Shown here in pieces: positions 25,245 to 32,815 of a stretch of 33,172 bases of DNA. Positions within the stretch are counted from its first letter, which is position 1. Every line of letters begins with the position of its first letter. Location of the stretch: NCBI GenBank assembly GCA_002862305.1, contig PKCS01000018.1, positions 1-33,172 on the forward strand, written 5' to 3'. The position numbers and the translations under genes are program-made. Below the pieces are notes generated by a model that was not told where the DNA came from, searched no databases, and was given only the letters and a program-made list of their open reading frames with translations. Source of the stretch: Phycisphaerae bacterium. GTDB taxonomy: Bacteria > Planctomycetota > Phycisphaerae > Phycisphaerales > SM1A02.

Positions 25245-26105
25245 ATGCGCACTACCCTCCTGACCGTCTTCGGGTCATCACTCGCCCTGTCCCTCGTCGC
25301 CGGCTGCGTCCCCCAGCAGAAGTACGACGAGCTCACCACCGCCTACCGCACCAAGGAACAGCAGACCATCAAGCTGCAGGAGGAGCTCGATGCGTCCAAG
25401 GCGAACCAGAAGATGCTGCGGACCCAGCTCACGGATGCGCGGGCCTACCTCGACCAGCTGGAGACGATGACCACCGAGCAGGCCAGGGAGCTCTCGCGCA
25501 TGGAGGGGGACTTCCAGTCGCTCTCCCAGCGGGTGACCTCCCTCCGGGTCGCGGCGCTGCCGCCGGAGCTCAACGCGAAGCTCACCATGCTCCACGACCG
25601 CTACCCCGACATGCTGTCCTTCGACGAGGCCACCGGCATGCTGGAGTTCAGCGCGGACATGAGCTTCGGGCTCGGCTCGACGGAACTGTCCTCGCAGGCC
25701 AGGACCGCGATCGCCACCCTCGCGCAGATCCTCAACACCACCGAGGGCCGCGACTTCGACCTGGACATCATCGGGCACACCGACAACGTGCCGGTCAACC
25801 GCCCCGAGACCAAGAAGCGCTTCCCCGACAACATGCACCTCAGCGTGGGCCGGGCGATGGCGGTCCGCTCGCAGCTGGTGAACGACGCGATCACCCCGCA
25901 GCGCGTGAAGGTGGGTGGCTGGGGCGAGCACCGTCCCGTGAAGGCCAACCCCAACCGCGGCGGGGAGGCGGCCAACCGCCGGGTGGAGATCATGCTGGTC
26001 CCCCGGAGCACCCCGGCCCTCGCCGGCGCCCCGGGTGCCGGCATGGACGCCAACCGTGCCGTCGGGGGCGCCTCCGACGACCAGATGGACTTCCCCCCCA
26101 AGTGA
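25245..26105 (+). CDS. OmpA/MotB-domain lipoprotein with long coiled coil
   Basis: A 286-residue secreted lipoprotein. The signal ends in the lipobox VAGC (about residues 18-21). Residues 25-105 are heptad-rich (TIKLQEELDASKANQKML, YLDQLETMTTEQARELSRM) and should form a long coiled coil. The OmpA-C domain, about 130-260, has DIIGHTDNVPVN, HLSVGRAMAVRSQLV, VGGWGEHRPV and ANRRVEIMLVP, with the peptidoglycan-binding Asp and Arg kept. A Gly/Ala tail follows. ATG 25245 has GGAG 7 nt upstream and begins a proper signal; the frame opens to 25194. A strong terminator lies 80-110 bp downstream. The layout (lipid anchor, coil, wall-binding domain) repeats that of the gene at 8067-8717. Confidence 0.9.
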   Translation: MRTTLLTVFGSSLALSLVAGCVPQQKYDELTTAYRTKEQQTIKLQEELDASKANQKMLRTQLTDARAYLDQLETMTTEQARELSRMEGDFQSLSQRVTSLRVAALPPELNAKLTMLHDRYPDMLSFDEATGMLEFSADMSFGLGSTELSSQARTAIATLAQILNTTEGRDFDLDIIGHTDNVPVNRPETKKRFPDNMHLSVGRAMAVRSQLVNDAITPQRVKVGGWGEHRPVKANPNRGGEAANRRVEIMLVPRSTPALAGAPGAGMDANRAVGGASDDQMDFPPK

Positions 26106-26187
26106 AGCCCGGGGCCCGGGCCTTCCGTCCGGGAATCCGGGCCCGATCCGGACCCGATCCGGTCCGACCCGAGGGGCGGGCCACCGA

Positions 26188-26217
26188 GGAGGGGGGCTGC
26201 CTAAGTGCCCCCCTTTT
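26188..26217 (+). terminator. Intrinsic terminator after the OmpA lipoprotein gene
   Basis: GGGGGGC (26191-26197), a 9-nt loop and GCCCCCC (26207-26213) are followed by TTTT. The stem can extend by an A-T and G-T pairs. It ends the transcript of the gene at 25245 and insulates the next gene. Confidence 0.85.
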
Positions 26218-26481
26218 CGCAAAATGGGGAAAGAATTAACTGGATCCAGACCCCGAACCGGTAGCCTAGGGACGAGTTAGAGAGAGCTTCCGGATGTCCC
26301 TCGTCCGGACCAACGAACCCAACCGGATCCCCCGCTGTGAATGGAGGCGGCGCGGGCTCCACCAGGATCCCACCGCGCGGCCTCGATGCCGGTGGACCGC
26401 GTCCCGGGCCCCGGGCGATCGAACCTGGCTTCACGTCACGACCACCACCGCAAGACACCAGAGATGAAGGATCGAACCACC
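26218..26481 (+). other. Leader region of the secreted repeat protein gene
   Basis: This is most of the only gene-free stretch above 300 bases (26106-26481). It opens with an AT-richer patch (26221-26240, AAAATGGGGAAAGAATTAAC) that may hold a promoter; TAGCCT at 26262-26267 is a weak -10 candidate. GGACGAG (26270-26276) and CTCGTCC (26300-26306) form a 7-bp inverted repeat with a smaller CCGGA/TCCGG stem inside the same area. The frame of the next gene is open back to ATG 26341, but that part is Arg/Pro-rich and not signal-like. I see no RNA gene or known riboswitch. Confidence 0.4.
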
Positions 26482-29400
26482 ATGACCAGCAGCAGCATCC
26501 ACCTCGGACTCGCCGGCGCCACCGCCCTGATGGGACTGACCGTCGCGAACCCCGCGATCGCCGGCACCCAGGGAGTCACGATCGAGATCAACGAGATACG
26601 CATCGAGCAGACCGGCGCCGACCTCGACCACTACGTCGAGCTGAAGGGCACCCCCGGCGCGCCCCTCGACGGCCTGGCCTACGTGGTGGTGGGCGACCAG
26701 TCGAGCGTGTTCCCGCCGCAGCAGAACGGCTACGTCGAGGAATTCGTGGCCCTCGACGGGTTCGCGATCGGCGCGGACGGCTTCTTCGTGATCGCGGAGA
26801 GCTCCTTCTCGCTCTGCGTCCCGGACCTCGTCGCCCCGTTGAACTTCGAGGGCAACGACAACGTGACCCACCTGCTGATCGAGAACTGCGGCGTCGGCCT
26901 GGGCAGCACCCTGGACACCGACGCGGACGGGGTGGCCGAGGGCCTCGCCGGCTGCACGGTGGTGGACTCCGTGGCCCTGATGCAGTCCCTCAACCCCGAC
27001 GGGATCGCCGACGACCTCGTCTACTCGAGCACCCTGGTGGGGCCCGACGGGGGCCAGGTCCCCGCCCAGGCCTATCGGTGCGCCGACACCGGCGCCTGGG
27101 GCTTTGGAGGGGCCGACCTCGGCGAGTTCGACACTCCCTGCGCCGAGAACCTCGCCTGCAGCGGCGGGTCCGGCGGAGGCTCGGTGCTGATCAACGAGAT
27201 CCGCATCGACGATACCAGTACCGACGACAACGAGTACTTCGAGCTGAAGGGCGAGCCGGGCACGACGCTTGACGGGCTGGCCTACATCGTGATCGGCGAC
27301 GGATCCGGCGGCAGCGGGGTCCTCGAGCGGATCATCCGGCTCGACGGACTCGCGATCAACGGCGACGGACTCTTCCTCGCGGTGGCCGACACCTTCAACC
27401 TCGTGGGCACCCCGGACCTGATCGCGGGCGGGAACAACCTCTTCGAGAACAGCGACAACGTGACCCACCTGGTGGTGCGCGACCTCGCCCCCACCGCGGC
27501 CACCCAGGACGACCTCGACACCAACGACGACGGCGTCCTCGACTTGATCCCCTGGTTCGAGGTCGTGGACTCCATCAGCCTCATCGAGTCCGTCGGGTCC
27601 GGCGACCTGACCTACAGCGAGAACACCGTGGGACCGGACGGGAACTTCGTCCCGGGCCACTCCTACCGGTGCTCGCCCGACGACGTGTGGACGATCGGCT
27701 CGTTCTTCGAGTCCGACGGCACCGACACCCCGGGCGCCGAGAACCTCCCCTGCCCCGGCGAGGGCGGCTGCGGCGGCCCGGACCCCGTGAGCTGCTTCGC
27801 GCCCAACGCCAGCGGCGGCTGCTCGGACGCCGCCTGCTGCACGCTCGTGACCAACGTCGACCCGGGCTGCGCGACGGACTGGGACGCGGACTGCGTCGCC
27901 CTGGCCCAGAGCCTCTGCGTCAGCTCCGGCCCCGCCCCCGAGGTCCGGCTCTCCGAGCTCCGGACCAAGCAGGGCGGCAACGACCTCGACGAGTTCGTCG
28001 AGCTGAGCGGCGCCCCGGGCACCAGTCTCGACGGCGTCAGCCTGGTGATCGTCGGCGGCGAGGGCACCGACACCAACGGCGTCATCGAGGGCACGGTGAA
28101 CTTCTCCGGCCAGACCATCGGGAAGAGCGGACTCCACGTGGTGGCGGAGGACTCCTTCGCGCTCGGTGTGGCCGACGCGATCCAGGAGCTGCCCTTCAAC
28201 GACTTCAACAACAAGACCTACCTCCTGGTCTTCAACTTCACCGGCGCGGTCAACGCGGACCTCGACTCCGGCGACCAGTGCGTGCTCGACAGCCAGCCCT
28301 GGGATGCCCTGCTCGACGAGGTCGCGGCGGTCGGCCCCGCCGACAAGGCCGGCTCGATCGGCAACTGCATCTACTCCGCGGTCACCGTGGGCCCCGAGGG
28401 CAACTTCCCCCCCGCCCACATCTTCCGCTGCACCAACACGACGGGGGCGTGGTCCTTCGGCACCTTCAACCCGACCGACCCCCTCGCGGTGGACACCCCG
28501 GGGGCCCCGAACCCCTCCGACTGCTCCACCGACCCGGTCACCGTGTGCGGTGACGGGTCCTGCGACGTGGGCGAGGACGAGGTGAGCTGCCCCGAGGACT
28601 GCAGCACCGGAAGCGGCTGCCCCGCGTTCGATGAGCGCGGCATCGTCGCGCCCTGCACCACGATCTTCGAGACCCTGGACCCGAGCTGCTGCACGACCTG
28701 GAGCGACGCCTGTCAGTCGATCTACGACAGCTACTGCAACTTCCAGTCCGCGCCGCCGGCCCCGGTGAAGATCAGCGAGATCCGCCGCGACCAGTTCGGC
28801 ACCGACGACGACGAGTACGTCGAGTTCAGCGGGGAGCCGGGCTCCTCGATCGACGGGCACACCCTGCTGGTGATCGGTGACGGTTCCGGCGCCTCCGGCG
28901 TCATCGAGCAGGCGCTCCCCCTCGCGGGCACCTTCGACGACTCGGGGCTGCTGGTCCTCGCGCGACCGTTCGTGGCCGGCGAGGTCGAGGGCGAGGGCAG
29001 CGGCTTCAACCCCGCCCTCGGCACCCCGGACATCGTGTGGCCCGAGAACTGGAGCTTCGAGAACAGCGACAACCTCACCTTCATCCTGGTCTACGGCTAC
29101 CAGGGCGTGGGAGGCGACCTCGGCCGCAACGAGGACCTCGACGCCACCGACGACGGGACCCTCGATTCCGCACCCTGGCTCGCGGAGGTGGACTGCCTCG
29201 CGCTGATCGAGACCGATCCCGCGATCGAGGGCGAGCTGGTGTACTGCACCGAGCAGGTCGGTCCCAACGGGACCTTCGCACCCGGGCACGTCTACTTCGA
29301 CTGCGCGCTGGAGTCATGGCAGATCGGGCTCATCGACCCGGTCGGCGCCAAGGGCACGGACACCCCCGGCGCGGCCAACCCCGGCTGCGACCAGGTGGCC

Positions 29401-29574
29401 CCGCCCTGCCCCGGCGACTTCGACGGCAGCGGTGACATCAACGGCGCGGACCTCACGTTCCTGCTCGGGGTCTGGGGCACCGAGAACCTCGAGTTCGACC
29501 TCACCGGTGACGGCCTCATCAGCGGCGCGGACCTGACCATCCTCCTCGGCGGATGGGGCTTCTGCCCCGAGTGA
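26482..29574 (+). CDS. Large secreted protein with four lamin-tail-like repeats, Cys-rich inserts and C-terminal dockerin
   Basis: A 1030-residue exported protein. The signal MTSSSIHLGLAGATALMGL ends at about residue 28 (AIA). Four repeats of about 190-205 residues follow, each opening with INEIRIxxxxxDxDEYVELxGxPG and closing with VGPDGNFxPGHxYRC and DTPGAxNxxC. These resemble lamin-tail (LTD) domains. Two Cys-rich modules sit after repeats 2 and 3, each with a DPxC...W...C pattern. The end (29412-29571) is a dockerin-like pair, GDFDGSGDINGADLTFLLG and LTGDGLISGADLTILLGGWG, with calcium-loop Asp residues, ending FCPE. ATG 26482 has AAGGA 10 nt upstream; ATG 26464 adds six residues. The function is unknown; it is probably a cell-surface or released adhesion or structural protein, and no enzyme domain is visible. 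Strongly acidic. Confidence 0.85.
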   Translation: MTSSSIHLGLAGATALMGLTVANPAIAGTQGVTIEINEIRIEQTGADLDHYVELKGTPGAPLDGLAYVVVGDQSSVFPPQQNGYVEEFVALDGFAIGADGFFVIAESSFSLCVPDLVAPLNFEGNDNVTHLLIENCGVGLGSTLDTDADGVAEGLAGCTVVDSVALMQSLNPDGIADDLVYSSTLVGPDGGQVPAQAYRCADTGAWGFGGADLGEFDTPCAENLACSGGSGGGSVLINEIRIDDTSTDDNEYFELKGEPGTTLDGLAYIVIGDGSGGSGVLERIIRLDGLAINGDGLFLAVADTFNLVGTPDLIAGGNNLFENSDNVTHLVVRDLAPTAATQDDLDTNDDGVLDLIPWFEVVDSISLIESVGSGDLTYSENTVGPDGNFVPGHSYRCSPDDVWTIGSFFESDGTDTPGAENLPCPGEGGCGGPDPVSCFAPNASGGCSDAACCTLVTNVDPGCATDWDADCVALAQSLCVSSGPAPEVRLSELRTKQGGNDLDEFVELSGAPGTSLDGVSLVIVGGEGTDTNGVIEGTVNFSGQTIGKSGLHVVAEDSFALGVADAIQELPFNDFNNKTYLLVFNFTGAVNADLDSGDQCVLDSQPWDALLDEVAAVGPADKAGSIGNCIYSAVTVGPEGNFPPAHIFRCTNTTGAWSFGTFNPTDPLAVDTPGAPNPSDCSTDPVTVCGDGSCDVGEDEVSCPEDCSTGSGCPAFDERGIVAPCTTIFETLDPSCCTTWSDACQSIYDSYCNFQSAPPAPVKISEIRRDQFGTDDDEYVEFSGEPGSSIDGHTLLVIGDGSGASGVIEQALPLAGTFDDSGLLVLARPFVAGEVEGEGSGFNPALGTPDIVWPENWSFENSDNLTFILVYGYQGVGGDLGRNEDLDATDDGTLDSAPWLAEVDCLALIETDPAIEGELVYCTEQVGPNGTFAPGHVYFDCALESWQIGLIDPVGAKGTDTPGAANPGCDQVAPPCPGDFDGSGDINGADLTFLLGVWGTENLEFDLTGDGLISGADLTILLGGWGFCPE
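26581..29390 (+). repeat. Four diverged in-frame repeat units of about 570-625 bp
   Basis: The units run about 26581-27160, 27184-27753, 27940-28530 and 28765-29390. Shared protein marks are the opening (I/L)(N/S)E(I/L)R, ELKG/ELSG/EFSG-x-PG, (L/I)DG near residue 30, FENSDN or similar in units 2 and 4, and the closing VGPxGxFxPxH plus DTPGA. Units 2 and 4 look closest. Spacers hold the Cys-rich modules (27754-27939 and 28531-28764). Confidence 0.85.
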
Positions 29575-29618
29575 TCCGCCTCGCCTCCGGCCCGGGCGCC
29601 GGACGGCCGACGATCCAC

Positions 29619-29650
29619 GGCGCCCCCGACTCCGGTCGGGGGCGCCTTTT
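29619..29650 (+). terminator. Strong intrinsic terminator after the repeat protein gene
   Basis: A perfect 12-bp stem, GGCGCCCCCGAC and GTCGGGGGCGCC, with a TCCG tetraloop, followed by TTTT. It lies 45 bp after the stop codon. Confidence 0.92.
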
Positions 29651-29716
29651 CACTGGTGGGCCCGGGTTTCTGAGGGTTTCGGGTCCGCGGCCGGTCGCGG
29701 GCGTCCGGTTCGAGGC

Positions 29717-29722
29717 TATGCT
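29717..29722 (+). promoter_or_regulatory. Putative leaderless -10 box (TATGCT) of mlaE
   Basis: TATGCT is followed by 7 nt (CGGCACG) and ATG 29730. No Shine-Dalgarno at a usable distance precedes either ATG 29730 or the upstream in-frame ATG 29718, which itself lies inside the box. Confidence 0.45.
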
Positions 29723-29729
29723 CGGCACG

Positions 29730-30563
29730 ATGAACGTCATCGTGTCCCCCATCTCGAAGCTGGGCGAGCTGGTCAACCGCTCCGTGGGGGGATTCGGACG
29801 CTTCACCGGGTTCGCCGGGACCACCGCCTACTGGATCGTGACCCAGCCCAGCTCCTGGACGAGGTGGCGGATCCTCGCCCCGCAGATCTACGCGGTCGGG
29901 GTGTTGAGCATCCCGGTGGTCGCCCTGACCGGGATGTTCATCGGCATGATCCTCGCCCTGGAGGGATTCGCCCAGTTCGCGGCGATCGGCCAGGAGGACC
30001 GGATCGGTGGGGTGATCAACGCCTCGGTGACCAAGCAGATCGGCCCGGTCCTCGCCGCGGTGATGGTCGCGGGCCGGGTGGGCGGGGCGCTCGCCGCGGA
30101 GCTCGGGACCATGAAGGTCACCGAACAGCTGGAGGCGCTCAAGGCGATGGGCAGCGACCCCATCCGGGTGCTGGTGGTCCCGCGACTCGTCGCCTGCATC
30201 ATCATGACCCCCATCCTCACCATCTACAGCGACATCCTCGGGGCCTGGGGCGCGTGGTTCGTGGTGGTCGAGATCTTCGGGGTCCCGGGCGCCGACTACT
30301 GGTACCACAGTGCCGCCTTCGTGACCTGGTGGGAACCGGTCGGCGGGCTCTCCAAGAGCCTCTTCTTCGGGGCGGCCATCGGGCTCGCCGCCTGCTACAA
30401 GGGCTTCTTCTGTCGTCCCGGGGCCGCCGGGGTGGGCAACGCGGCCACCGCCGCCTTCGTCTCGAGCTTCATCGCGATCATCATGATCAACCTGGTCCTC
30501 GCCAAGTTCCTCAACGAGTTCCGCAACCTGGTCGACCCCCTCGAGGCGTCGTTCTTCTTCTAG
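29730..30563 (+). CDS. mlaE: Mla-type phospholipid ABC transporter permease MlaE
   Basis: MlaE is the membrane-spanning subunit that MlaF drives. The 277-residue product shows the family features: IPVVALTGMFIGMILALEGF, VTKQIGPVLAAVMVAGRVGGALAAELGTMKVTEQLEALKAMGSDP (the conserved coupling region, about residues 95-139), RLVACIIMTPILT, and GAAIGLAACYKGFFCRPGAAGVGNAAT near 215-240. About five membrane segments are visible. ATG 29730 is chosen because of the TATGCT box 7 nt upstream; ATG 29718 adds four residues. The likely partners mlaF and mlaD are at 6207-8035. It is followed after 23 bp by the transglutaminase-like gene, probably in one transcript. Confidence 0.93.
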   Translation: MNVIVSPISKLGELVNRSVGGFGRFTGFAGTTAYWIVTQPSSWTRWRILAPQIYAVGVLSIPVVALTGMFIGMILALEGFAQFAAIGQEDRIGGVINASVTKQIGPVLAAVMVAGRVGGALAAELGTMKVTEQLEALKAMGSDPIRVLVVPRLVACIIMTPILTIYSDILGAWGAWFVVVEIFGVPGADYWYHSAAFVTWWEPVGGLSKSLFFGAAIGLAACYKGFFCRPGAAGVGNAATAAFVSSFIAIIMINLVLAKFLNEFRNLVDPLEASFFF

Positions 30564-30586
30564 CCCCGCCCCATCGCGGAGTCCGA

Positions 30587-31822
30587 ATGCCGCATCGAAC
30601 CACGACCATCACGACCATGCTCCTGCTGGGCGCCATGCTCACCGGCGGGTCCACCACTCCCGGGCCGACCGGCGCCGGCGTCCAGGAGTCCCCGACCCCC
30701 CCGCTGGGCCGGGGCCGCGAACGGGTCTACGACTACACCGTCCGGGTCACGGTCGGGGACCCCACCCACGTGAACGGGTTCAACAACCTCGCCACCCGGG
30801 CCATGACCTGCGAGGCGACCCGGCTGGTGTTCCCGATGGTCCTCCGTGGGAACTACGCCCTGGTGGATCCCGAGCGCATCCGGGTCGCGGGGATGATCGG
30901 GGGGCGCTGGACCACCGAGGGCGTGTCGTGGACCCTTCGCCCCCCCGGTCCCGACGGGACCGCCGTGGTCGAACTGACCTTCCCCCCCCTCAGCACCGCC
31001 TACCTGGGCATGGAGGTGCGCTGGCGAGTCAGGACCTGGGAGCCGACGATCGACGAGGCGGGGGCGGCGGGCATCGGTTGGCCGGAACAGTGGCCTCCCG
31101 AGGTGACCCCCTTCCTGCAGCCGAGCCGTTTCATCGACTCCGAGTCATCGCGCGTCCGGGCGTTCGTGGAATCGGTGACCAACGACCGACAGCGGGAGGT
31201 CCCGATCTACCTCGCCGCGAAGGAGCTGACCCGGCAGGTGGTGAAGCACTTCCGGAACGTCGACGGGGGGAGGACGAACGTCGACGCCGTGAGCAGCTGC
31301 GAGCAGAGCCTCGAGCTCGGCCGGGGGAGCCGGGCGGACATGACCTGCCTCGCGGTCGCCTGCCTGCGGGCCGCGGGGATTCCCGCCCGTCCGGTGATGG
31401 GCCTGGGGACCTACCTCTCGAAGAACCTCGGGAAGCAGGTCCAGACCTGGCTGCCGTGGTGCGAGTTCTACCTGCCCGGCGCGGGCTGGGTCGCCTTCGA
31501 CCCCTTCGAGATGCGGGGCAAGGGCATTGAGTTCAAGTCGCTGGACGCACCCTGGCCGTGGTTCGGCAGCGAGCGTGCGTTCTCCGAACGGGCCGCGCAG
31601 TCGTATGAGCTGTTCGTCCCCGGAAGCACCCAGCCGTTCGAGTGTCGGTTCGAGCTCACCAACGGCGCGGACCCCGGACTGCGGGGCGGGGCCTTCGCGA
31701 CCAGGTTCCGTCGCTTCCGTCCCTGGGGCTGGATGGCGGCCACCTGCACCTACGAGGCCTGCCCGGTCTTCCTCGAGAGCATCACCCGCAACAACCGGAC
31801 CGGATCACTCCTCGATCGCTGA
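30587..31822 (+). CDS. Secreted transglutaminase-like protein lacking the expected catalytic His
   Basis: A 411-residue protein with an N-terminal export signal (MPHRTTTITTMLLLGAMLTG). Residues about 245-310 carry a transglutaminase-like core: ADMTCLAVACLRAAGIPARPV with the Cys at 254, WLPWCEFYLPGAGWVAFDPFE with the Asp at 305. In the standard motif HAWxExYLPGxGW a His stands where this protein has Leu289; the spacing to Asp305 (16) is normal, so the His seems truly replaced. Activity is therefore doubtful; it may be a binding or structural domain. The N-terminal third is beta-rich and resembles domains that often precede such cores. GGAG lies 5 nt before ATG 30587, 23 bp after mlaE. The 3' end overlaps the convergent gene by 18 bp. 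Confidence 0.78.
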   Translation: MPHRTTTITTMLLLGAMLTGGSTTPGPTGAGVQESPTPPLGRGRERVYDYTVRVTVGDPTHVNGFNNLATRAMTCEATRLVFPMVLRGNYALVDPERIRVAGMIGGRWTTEGVSWTLRPPGPDGTAVVELTFPPLSTAYLGMEVRWRVRTWEPTIDEAGAAGIGWPEQWPPEVTPFLQPSRFIDSESSRVRAFVESVTNDRQREVPIYLAAKELTRQVVKHFRNVDGGRTNVDAVSSCEQSLELGRGSRADMTCLAVACLRAAGIPARPVMGLGTYLSKNLGKQVQTWLPWCEFYLPGAGWVAFDPFEMRGKGIEFKSLDAPWPWFGSERAFSERAAQSYELFVPGSTQPFECRFELTNGADPGLRGGAFATRFRRFRPWGWMAATCTYEACPVFLESITRNNRTGSLLDR

Positions 31823-32704
31823 CCCGGTCCCCGGCGCCTCGAGTCCGGGACGGATGCCGCGCACCACCGCTGCGGGCTTGTTGGGGCGGGCGCCGCCACG
31901 CGATCGATTCCCCCGACCGGCGACGGTGATCGAGACCCGCTCCTCGCTCCGGGGGACGAGGCCCGGGACGGCCTCGGCGGTCCGAACACGGTGGACGAAG
32001 TCCGACGGGTCCCCCAGCATCCGGAGGCGCCCGGTGAAGACCCCGGTGGCACCGGATTCGACGCGGGCGCAGGCACGCCACGCAAGGTGGTGCAGGCACT
32101 CTGGCACGACCAGCGGCTCGGATGGATCCTCCGGCGAACCGATCGACCAGCTGCGGGGCGGGGCGGCGCCGGGAGCGGCGCGCGCGACCACCAGTGGCCC
32201 GGGCCCGAAGCGAGCCCGCACCCGACCGTCCACCAGCAGCGTGAGCGCCTGCTCCCCCCGGGGCACCGAGACCACCACTCCGGCGCGGTCGGTCCGCCCC
32301 CGGAGCGAGCCGTCGCACTGGAGCACGACCGGCCCGCGCACGTAGGGATCGACCGGCATCTCGAGGCGCACCGCCCCCTCGAACGGACCCTCGAGCTCGA
32401 GCCGGACCTCGAAGGTGGCCCCTCCGCTGGGATTGGGGTCGCACAACACCGTCCAGCGGATCCCCCGACCCGTTGCGTCCCCGGCCTCGAGGGCACCCAC
32501 GTGGCGGAGGCGGCCGTCGCCCCGGATCCGTTCGCCGTTCGTGCGGAAGGACTGCGGGGCCGCGTCCCGGGCGAGCACCTCGATCAGCAGGTGAGGAGGT
32601 CCGGACAGCGGATCCGATGCCGGCGGATCGGCCACCGACCCGCCACCGAGGACACCGGCCACGAGCGCGACCAGGCCGCGGGCTGCCAAGGAGGAGTGGT
32701 GCAT
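31805..32704 (-). CDS. Secreted protein of unknown function
   Basis: I do not recognise this family. The 299-residue product from ATG 32704 starts with a plausible signal peptide (MHHSSLAARGLVALVAGVLG, possible cleavage after SVA near residue 25). The rest is rich in short beta-like segments (GATFEVRLELEGPFEG, GVVVSVPRGEQALTLLVDGRVRARFG) with few Lys and many Arg, Pro and Gly. Two Cys pairs are possible. GGAG lies about 9 nt before ATG 32704; the frame opens to 32803, but that part is Arg-rich and would mask the signal. Its last codons overlap the end of the transglutaminase-like gene on the other strand. The coding call rests on frame length, codon style, signal and Shine-Dalgarno. Confidence 0.65.
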   Translation of the reverse strand: MHHSSLAARGLVALVAGVLGGGSVADPPASDPLSGPPHLLIEVLARDAAPQSFRTNGERIRGDGRLRHVGALEAGDATGRGIRWTVLCDPNPSGGATFEVRLELEGPFEGAVRLEMPVDPYVRGPVVLQCDGSLRGRTDRAGVVVSVPRGEQALTLLVDGRVRARFGPGPLVVARAAPGAAPPRSWSIGSPEDPSEPLVVPECLHHLAWRACARVESGATGVFTGRLRMLGDPSDFVHRVRTAEAVPGLVPRSEERVSITVAGRGNRSRGGARPNKPAAVVRGIRPGLEAPGTGSAIEE

Positions 32705-32815
32705 GCTCGCGATCTCCACCGGGTTCCATCGGCCCCATCGCGCGACGACCTGAGTGGCACCATTCGAGCGGCGGCGAAGCCGGTCGCGAGCATCGGGTCG
32801 CACCAGCGAGGGGAC

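Noticed and set aside
25237-25440. Repeated GCTCACGGATGCGC at 25238 and 25427
   Set aside because: Only about 14 bases, one copy at a start codon and one inside the gene, with no flanking similarity; likely chance.
23771-26239. Plus-strand frame of 822 codons
   Set aside because: It is antisense to the amidohydrolase gene and out of frame with the OmpA lipoprotein gene.
26341-26481. ATG 26341 as start of the repeat protein
   Set aside because: The added residues are Arg/Pro/His-rich and would bury the signal peptide; ATG 26482 has AAGGA upstream.
26431-29289. Open frame of 952 codons on the minus strand
   Set aside because: It is antisense to the repeat protein. Its translation is Val/Gly/Ala/Arg-rich with no motif, as expected for the shadow of a GC-rich gene.
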